DNA of 64,000 nt from positions 3,207,709-3,271,708 of the forward strand of contig CM035416.1 in NCBI GenBank assembly GCA_020310875.1, written 5' to 3'. How positions within the stretch are numbered: position 1 is the first letter of the stretch; the number at the start of each line of letters is the position of its first letter. This document shows, piece after piece, positions 57,202 to 64,000 of the stretch. Under the pieces are notes generated by a model. It worked only from the letters and a program-made list of their open reading frames with translations. It did no database searches and was not told where the DNA came from. This DNA comes from Ceratopteris richardii (Eukaryota > Streptophyta > Polypodiopsida > Polypodiales > Pteridaceae). A program made the position numbers and the translations under genes.

Positions 57202-59970
57202 ATGGAGGTAATGAATGAGATCCTTAGTGTCTCTCCATCAGAGAAACTTCTTGATTTCATGGTTCAAGAGGGTTTAAGTGTAGATTATTTTCCTGATGCA
57301 ATGACCATATTCAACCCCGAAACTGATTTTGAAAAACTCTTAGAGAACTTGAAAAGTTTTCTTAAGGATGAGTGGGAGATTTTCTTGGGGTTGGTCAATG
57401 GGAGGATCCTTTCTATTTCTCAGAAAACCTATGTCCATCCTCACATCTTTGGGAAGGATCCAATAGACAGGGCTAAAATCACAAGAAAATGCAGAAGGAT
57501 ATCCCCTTTGCCAGGGAAGCTTGATTTATGCCCAGAGCATGAAAAGGACTGCTGCTTGCTCCCTTTAAACATTGCTTTCTTGATATGGCTTGATCATATC
57601 TCAGTTGAAAGGGAGGAAAATGTTCATGATGAAGACGAGCCTTGCTTAGAGCTGGCACTTGAGGCTAGCTCAAAAACTATGAAACGTGTCATGGAGATTG
57701 TTGAGGAGATCAATCTCCAAGCAGAAGAAGAGCAGGTCAAAGATTTTGATGTGGCCACTTTTAAAGCAGAGACTGCAATAAGGGAGCCAACTGAAGAAGT
57801 TCAAGTGTCTGAGAAGTCCCTACTTCTCCCAAATCTACCTTTTTACTTTATCTCTGGGAAAGAGTTCATACCTCTATTTTACATTCAGGAACTTTTCAAT
57901 CTAAGGGAGGACTACTGTCTTGCAGCTATAGCTGAGGCAGAAGAAGTTGCAAGGAGATTCATCAATAAGAAAGGAGAAAGAAGAGAGGAATTTTTGCGTC
58001 TTGATTTGGATTTGTCTAATGAAGAATTCAAAGATTCATCACAAGCTCTTTCAAAATGCTTTGAGAAAGCTATCTCAGAGAAGCCAAAACTTGCTGATGA
58101 AGAGTTTGATGAGCATCAGAAGCAACTTGGAATATACTCGTTTGGACGTGGCTATTCATTCTTGGATGTTGCTGAGGACAAAGGAACAGTTTGTATTGAC
58201 TCAAAAGAGCTCATTGAGGAGGAAGATGAGGTCAAGGTATGTTGTTTGATATATTCTATCAATTAAAGTTTTTGTCCGAGATCTCTATTTTTAAGTGAGA
58301 AAATGACCACGACCGATGCAAGCGATACAACCTAACGGATAATCTCCGTTGGGCCTTATCGCTTGTATCGGTCGTGTTCGGACTTGAAGAGGAAGATGAG
58401 GTCAAGTATGTAGTAAAATATATTCTCATGATTTAAAGGCAAAGGAGATGAGATGGGCTTGATGCAAAATCTCTATCTTGTGTCAGTTTGTCCAAGTTCT
58501 CCATTAGAAGTGTCAGAAGTCGATCACGACCGATGCAAGCGACAAGGCCCATCAGATATTTTGCGTCGGGCCTCATCGCTTGCATCGGTCGTGTTTGGAC
58601 TTTAGGAAGATGACGTCAAGGTATGCAGTTAACTATATTCTCAAGAACTTTAGGTTAAGGATATGAGATGGGACCAATGCAAAATCTCTTTCTTGTATCA
58701 GATTTGTCCAAGTTCTCCATTCGAAGTGTCAGAAATGGATCACGACCGATGCAAGCGATTAGGCCCATCGGATATTTTCCGCTGGGCCTCATCGCTTGCA
58801 TCGGTCGTGTTTGGACTTGAGGAAGATGACGTCAAGGTATACAGTTAACTATGTTCTCAAGAACTTTAGGTTAAGGATATGAGATGGGACCAATGCAAAA
58901 TCTCTTTCTTGTATCAGATTTGTCCAAGTTCTCCATTCGAAGTGTCAGAAATGGATCACGACCGATGCAAGCGATTAGGCCCATCGGATATTTTCTGCTG
59001 GGCCTCATCGCTTGCATCGGTCATGTTTGGACTTGAGGAAGATGACGTCAAGGTATACAGTTAACTATGTTCTCAAGATCTTTAGGTTAAGGATATGAGA
59101 TGGGACCAATGCAAAATCTCTTTCTTGTATCAGATTTGTCCAAGTTCTCCATTCGAAGTGTCAGAAATGGATCACGACCGATGCAAGCGATTAAGCCCAT
59201 CGGATATTTTCCGATGGGCCTTATCGCTTGTATCGGTCGTGTCTAGGAGTTGCATGCAGCAATGATAATACATGTCTTGCTTGTGGGAATTCCCCTCATT
59301 TATCAAACATTAGATGTTTCTAGGTAGTTTGCAAATAGATATTGATGACGACCGATGCAAGCGATAACGACAATCTGAATTTCTCTGAAGACCCTTATTG
59401 CTTGCATCAGTCGTGTCTCTTGCTTTTCTTTCTAATAGTTTCAAGTTACTTCACATGTTTCCTTAAGTGTGCTTGCACTTCATCTAACCATGTTTTTCAT
59501 TTTTATCACAGTTAACTTTATTGGATGAAGACAATTACCTTGGCAGGGGCAAGGGAACAAGAAAAGCCTTAGAAGAGAAAGGAAAAGCAAAGGTGGATAT
59601 TCATTCTATTATCCACTATCTTCCAAAGTTGAACCCAGACACTTTTTGTGTTATTCACAAGCACTATAGTGAGGAGCCAGACTTTGCATTGTTCTGCTTG
59701 AGGACTCTATCAAAATACATGGGTTCTACTCCAATACCCTTTAATGCTTTCAGAGTTTTACTGCTTGAAAGAGCAACTGCATTCAGAATTTTTGGATATG
59801 CCCCTGGACTCAATGCTTCAAGGGCAGGGTACTTTCTTTGTTATTCAAGCTATGCAATGGCTGCAGGGGTGTCAGATTTAAAAAGCATTGCTGGATACAG
59901 GAGAAAAGAGTTCCTGAGATATAGAGGTGATTTGCCAGAGCCAAGCTCTTTCAAAAGGCTCAAGGAATGA
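57202..59970 (+). CDS. Unrecognised two-exon protein of the hairpin module, 497 residues
   Basis: Exon 1 is 57202-58236 and exon 2 is 59512-59970. AAG|GTATG and TCACAG|TTA borders keep the frame, giving 497 residues with no stop. I do not recognise a domain. Exon 1 has a Cys/His patch (CRRISPLPGKLDLCPEHEKD), then acidic helices. Exon 2 has a hydrophobic, Leu/Phe/Tyr-rich helical region (FCLRTLSKYMG, FRIFGYAPGLNASRAGYF) and a basic end. It has its own promoter and a leader hairpin, and its 1.3-kb intron holds hairpin cluster 3. It is the only gene of the module with no visible break. Confidence 0.75.
58237..59511 (+). repeat. Intron built of 216-bp repeats that copy the exon 1 end
   Basis: The text GAGGAAGATGA(G/C)GTCAAGGTAT, which is the end of exon 1 plus the donor site, recurs at about 58387, 58600, 58819 and 59035. 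Each copy is followed by the same spacer and a hairpin. Units are 216-217 bp. The small open frames at 58663 and 58879 are repeat artefacts. Confidence 0.9.
58309..59414. repeat. Hairpin cluster 3: six copies inside an intron
   Basis: Copies at 58309-58375, 58526-58592, 58742-58808, 58958-59024, 59174-59240 and 59348-59414. The copy at 59174 forms a stem of 31 positions with three mismatches and a 5-base loop. Inner stems differ between 58309 (CTAACGGA with TCCGTTGG) and 59174 (CCATCGGA with TCCGATGG) yet both pair. Confidence 0.95.
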
Positions 59971-60272
59971 CTTGATTTTTTCAAATTCTATATCTCAACA
60001 AATGTACATATACAGAAATTGCCCAATGTGATATAAGACATTGCAAATTTTTTTGGTGTAATTGTTATTGATTCTCTGGTCAAAGTCATCTGATGGTAGT
60101 AGACATATTTCTTTTCAAAGCATAATACATCATGAAATGTACATACATGACATCTTTTATTTCTCAAAGAAATAAAAGACATTGCAAATATTAAAGCTCT
60201 GTTTGAAATGTGGTCTTTTTCAGTTTGTGATATTGATACATGATTTGTCTGGAGATAGCCATATCCTTCTGA
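59971..60272. other. Intergenic space between two convergent genes
   Basis: About 300 bp, AT-rich. No hairpin of the 18-member family occurs here. Nothing else was recognised. A local inverted repeat (AAATAAAAGAC against GTCTTTTATTT, near 60155-60185) could serve as a shared 3'-end signal. Confidence 0.4.
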
Positions 60273-62665
60273 TTATATTTGGCATGAGGTCCTTTGTAAT
60301 TCTCTTCTAAAGAACCAATCAAAAAGCTCTCTGAAGGCATTGCTCTTTGTTACTCCTCCTCCTTTCCTTGTACACCTAAAGAAGCTTGTCCTTGCTTGAT
60401 AATGAGATTTTTCCATGCCTTGGGTGTTCCACATGGCAAGTGGTTCTTTTTCTGCAAAGAATGCACCATGCACAAGAAGAATATGCTGGAAAGCAGAAGA
60501 ATTTCATTAGATCTTTATTTCAATTAAAAATAAATAAATTGAATAAAATATCTTTGGAGCTCACCAAGTAGTATGTTATGTCTTTGGCACCCCATGCCTC
60601 TATGATGGTTTCTATAAGCTCTGTGGTCGCCTTTCTGAAATCTGTCACATAACTTTTTGATGTTACCTGCTGCCTCATGATCTTTAAAAGATTATCTAGT
60701 TTGACCCACACCTCCATTCTCTTTTTTGCTATTTCTGGTTTGCTTTTTACATTAGTCGTGACCTCACAAAATGTTTTCCATGAATTCCACATGGCATTAA
60801 GTTGTTTGCCATCATGGTTGCTGAAGAATCTCCTTGCTTTTGCACCTCCCATTGAGACATCCTGTAAAACATCACCTGTATTTTGTGAAAGCTTTGGATC
60901 TTTTCTTAGATGAACATCACCACCATGAAACCCCATTTCTGAAAGAAGACATTCACATTTTTTTATGCATTCATCTGCAAGAGTTGTAGGCTTGATAGAA
61001 TATGCATAATCCAAGTGAAGACGACCAACTTGTCAATGATTCTTAACTCTACATGTAGTGTACATGTGTACATTTGTCAATGCTATTGGAAGTATGGGAT
61101 CCCAAATCATTGAAGAAGATGAGTAGTTACGAAGAATAACATTTTGTCTAGAAGGAGCCTCTTCACCCTCAGCTCTAGTAATCCATCCATTTGTGCCTGG
61201 GCTTTGCATGCAGTACAAGCAAGGGTATTTAGAATTTTCTCCCCCACTTATACCAAACATGCATTTGAGTGTCTTTAGGTCTCCACTCAAATGCCACTCA
61301 ACTTGAAAGTTTCCGTAGTCTTTGACATTCAACAATTCTCCTACATGATGCCCTTGGATAACATTTGGAATGTTTGTCTGTGAGAATAACCATTTAAGTG
61401 TTTTATGGCTCTCAGATGGAACTTGAGCACAGCCAACCCACCATAACTCCATTTCTGATTGTACTTTGAGAGATGGAGTATCCAATTTCCCAAGGCTATA
61501 GTCCAAAGCTTTGTTCATCAGTGCAATGCTTATTCTCTCCATCTTTTGATGTTTTTTAAGCTCAGCTTCATCAAGTTTGATTACAAATTTCAATAGACCA
61601 GAACATTCATGCTCTTTTATATTATAGAACTGAACCATGTATGTTTGAAGTTTTATAACATCTATCCATATGTTGTTAAATGCATTGTAAGTGAAATGTA
61701 ACTTTTGTTTTCCTACTTCGTAAGGCATGTTACCGTGAATATGTTTATATTCACCAAATACTGATGTGATTTTCTTATTCAAGCAGAGCCGAAACTTTCC
61801 TACATGATGGGGTCGAGGCAATCCAAAACTTCTAACTTTGTTAAATTTTAAAAATTCACACCAAACTTTTGAAATTGCTCTATAACCTTTCCTACTCACT
61901 CTGACACTATCACAAATATTTTGAATTTGAAATGGTTCTAGTAAAAGATTCATTTCTGTCATGAGTTTTTGAAAAACAAAGCGTTTCAAGCATGTATTTT
62001 CATTTAGTTTCAATAGTCTTAAAACATCATTTTGACTCAAAATTTCATTACAGAAATGTATGCGCTCAAAACTGCTCAACATATTGAAACCTAGCACATT
62101 TGTCACATGATCTCTAACAATTTTCATTCTTTTCTTTTTCTGGCCAGATTTTTCAGTCAAATCTAAAAAAGGTTTTACTCGTTTTGACCGCATTCTCAAA
62201 CCTATAGGAGTTTCTTTCATTTTTTTAAAAGACTCTAACTGAGAAGATAAAGTGGATAATTTGTTTTCTAGCTCCCTCATATGTAAATTCTTCTGGTGTA
62301 GTGTGTTTTGTAAATAGTTTATGTATTGTACATAATTCCTTGAAATATCCCAGAGCCTTGAACAATAGCCTCGTAAACCATCCTCACCATCTCCCACAAA
62401 TCTAATCAGATCATGAAGATTATGAAAAAGGGGGGTACCTTCCAGTTTGTGGATCAATTGGATAAACAGATCCATCTGTCCATATGTCGATATGTTTCTT
62501 GCCTTCCTTTCGCAATCCATCCACTTCAAGAGGATGAAGAGCCCTTCGAAATACGTTTCTTGTCGTCGCATACTCCTGACTAACTGCAATGTTGATATGG
62601 AACTTTTTACAATGATTTCGATTGTTTGAAAGCTCAGGGAGAGTATTTGGGTTAACGTTCTCCAT
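60273..62665 (-). pseudogene. Transposase-like protein of a YPCLYC / QGMEK family, disabled
   Basis: The likely start is ATG 62665 (MENVNPNTLPELSNN). The frame slips near a C6/T5 run at about 62430-62440 into the 552-residue frame 61033-62691. One TGA near 61034 precedes the continuation to a donor at 60564, and a last exon (60485-60273) joins in frame. Features: a coiled-coil segment (LRELENKLSTLSSQLESF-like, shortened), WHLSGDLKTLKCMFGISGG then KYPCLYC, a GRLHLDYAY block, GFHGGD, and YYLHILLVHG then WNTQGMEKSHYQARTSFF. From memory the same order occurs in uncharacterised, transposon-like proteins of cnidarians, molluscs and some fungi. A transposase role is inference. It lies by the right end of the module, transcribed inward. 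Confidence 0.55.
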
Positions 62666-62990
62666 GGTCTGCTATGAAAAATGACCAGCAAGTGTCTAAA
62701 ATGACGTGAAAGGGAGAAACAGGCTTGCTATGAAAAGTAGAGAAAAAAAGCGCAAAACGTCATCAGCACACATTATATAGGTCCATGAACAAGAGGAAAA
62801 TTCAACTTTTGAGGCGTAAGATATCACACAAACTTCGAGCCGTAAGATATCACACAAACTTTTCATGATTATATGATACGACTCTCTCTTCAAAATTTGC
62901 ATAAGATACGTTTTAAATGAACTTACACGGAATTTCTTACAGGATTTGACAACTTTAATCCCGATTAAGCACAACTAATTGAAATCCTTA

Positions 62991-63024
62991 CACGGCCCTT
63001 TTTGGGCCGTTTTTCGCCCTAATG
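62991..63024 (-). repeat. 34-bp inverted repeat, right copy
   Basis: Reads CCGTTTTTCGCCCTAATG at its outer edge, the reverse complement of the left copy at 50141. The next bases lead into CACTA subterminal-like text (ACCGACC, ACACCGGC) and the right terminus 100 bp away. Confidence 0.85.
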
Positions 63025-63126
63025 GTACCAACGCGCAAACCGACCTTTACACCGGCATCGCGGCAAATAAAGCCGCATTCATTTTCCTCGGTAAAAACCT
63101 TGGTATACCATCGATCTGTTGTAGTG
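63025..63126 (-). repeat. CACTA right subterminal region and terminal inverted repeat
   Basis: ATCTGTTGTAGTG ends the element at 63126. A few degenerate ACCGAC or ACCGGC motifs lie between 63035 and 63080. They are sparser than at the left end. Confidence 0.85.
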
Positions 63127-63129
63127 TTT

Positions 63130-63270
63130 ATAGTATTCCTAGGTTATCTTAGCATCCTCCCTATAGCTCACAAAGTGTGTTGACATTGGAATATGCATAT
63201 CCAAGTCCATAAGCTATTCCATTTATAACAATTGAGCATAATTGAGAGCACCTAAAATTGACCTGTATAA
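63130..63270. repeat. Direct repeat R2, remainder after the CACTA insertion
   Basis: Matches about 40290-40445 (CTCACAAAGTGTGTTG, AAGCTATTCCATTTAT, TTGAGCATAATTGAGAG), completing the copy that begins at 42310. Confidence 0.85.
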
Positions 63271-64000
63271 GATCATATCCCATTGATTCTCTATCACTTG
63301 AATGTATCTTCACATTTACCTTCATCAGTTTTGTGATAAGTTTTCAATGTACATCCCAAACCTCTTATGTGGGCCTGCGATAAAATTTCTTTGCATGAGC
63401 AAGCTCCCATTTTCTTTATAAACTATTTGGATGCCAAAGAATACCTGGGATCTCAAATACTAGAGATCTTAAACTCCCTTCCAACATTTCCTTTGATCTC
63501 CTTCGATTCGCTACCTATAATAATATGATCACTTGCATACACACATATGGAGACCAAAACTTCTCCTCTATGTTTGATGTAGAGGATGGATCTACCGTAC
63601 ACTAGTGGTACGCACACTTGATTAGGTAGTCCATGAATCTCTCATTCTAAGATCTTAGGGATTTCTATAGGCCATAAAGTTCCCTCTTCAATCTACAAAC
63701 ATGATTTGGAAAATTCCTCTTATTTAACCTTTAAAATTGTTCCATGTCTACCTCTTCTTTCTAGTCTTAATTGAGGAAAGCATTCTTTGTTTCTAATTTG
63801 AAGATGCTACATGGGATCCAATCAGTAATGAGGATATGGGAACCTCCTTGAAGGCTAGCCACACATGAGCTCTTACTTCACTATCATGTGGCACTCATGT
63901 TAGGAGCCACATTATTGTTCCAACGGATTGGAAAGTAGGGGGATTATGGTGAGCCTGTAGATACATGGTTGGGAGGTAATATGCATGCATCTTTTATGCA
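63271..64000 (-). mobile_element. Ty1/copia relic, reverse transcriptase region
   Basis: On the minus strand 63440-63850 resembles decayed copia RT, including the segment that usually carries the DVKNAFL block (near 63770-63800) and a YVDD-like region near 63520-63545. Many breaks; an old fossil truncated by the window end. Confidence 0.4.

Larger units (their letters stand above)
42820..63126. mobile_element. 20.3-kb CACTA (En/Spm) transposon carrying extra genes
   Basis: The left end reads CACTACAACATATGAGGGGC and the right end, reversed, reads CACTACAACAGATCGATGG. A 3-bp TTT duplication flanks it (42817-42819 and 63127-63129). The R2 repeat at 39785-40445 shows the site without the insertion. 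Subterminal TACCGACG-type repeats in both orientations follow the left end, as CACTA elements use for transposase binding. The left third has CACTA-type genes (47678-49485). The right two thirds hold four genes not usual for CACTA elements plus 18 hairpins. The CACTA genes have in-frame stops, so this copy is probably not autonomous. Confidence 0.92.

Noticed and set aside
52331-59414. The 18 hairpins as a CRISPR array or as tRNA genes
   Set aside because: The spacing is gene-sized and the spacers are duplicated host sequence. There are no box A or box B motifs and no cloverleaf.
50141-63024. Calling the module a Mutator or hAT element on the basis of its inverted repeat
   Set aside because: There is no 8-11-bp target duplication, the repeat is only 34 bp, and no MULE or hAT transposase was seen.

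Overview
The window looks like a piece of a large, repeat-rich plant nuclear genome. It has nested Ty3/gypsy and Ty1/copia elements with plant-type primer sites (tRNA-Asp-like and initiator tRNA-Met-like), a CACTA (En/Spm) DNA transposon of plant type, plant-style short introns and TATA boxes, and no ordinary housekeeping gene. I cannot name the species; a fern or gymnosperm-like genome would fit, but that is inference.

Layout. 1-4160 holds old copia relics and unrecognised sequence. 4161-7500 and 31080-34050 hold relics of an old Ty3/gypsy family. A copia element (7506-31074, target duplication ATGTA) split the plus-strand relic. A young 17.1-kb gypsy element (8518-25650, target duplication ACATG) then landed inside the left LTR of that copia element. 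34085-42816 is a field of weaker retroelement relics, direct repeats and two tRNA-like SINE heads. 42820-63126 is a 20.3-kb element with CACTA termini and a 3-bp TTT target duplication. It sits in a repeat whose uninterrupted relative is at 39785-40445. 63130-64000 resumes the flank and ends in a copia relic.

The CACTA element is the part worth attention. Its left third carries satellite-like tracts and two recognisable but damaged CACTA genes: a transposase-associated zinc-binding domain protein and a Transposase_24-like protein. The right two thirds (50141-63024), bracketed by a 34-bp inverted repeat, carry four further genes with introns and, for two of them, clear TATA promoters. One gene joins a CenH3-like histone H3 domain, complete with an H3-type MARTK N-terminus, to a C48 (Ulp1-like) cysteine protease domain. 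One resembles a widely scattered transposon-associated protein family with a YPCLYC motif and a QGMEK motif. One may carry a BAH-like domain. One is unrecognised.

In the non-coding spaces between and inside these genes lie 18 copies of a 67-68-nt hairpin. Its 18-bp outer arms are nearly constant, and its inner stems vary in sequence while staying partly paired. Several copies sit in local tandem duplications of gene edges (promoter, 5' leader, exon-intron boundary). A transposon that carries its own centromere-type histone, a deSUMOylase-like protease and a dedicated hairpin array is, as far as I know, undescribed. The genes show a few in-frame stops and at least one likely frame slip, so this copy looks recently disabled rather than ancient.
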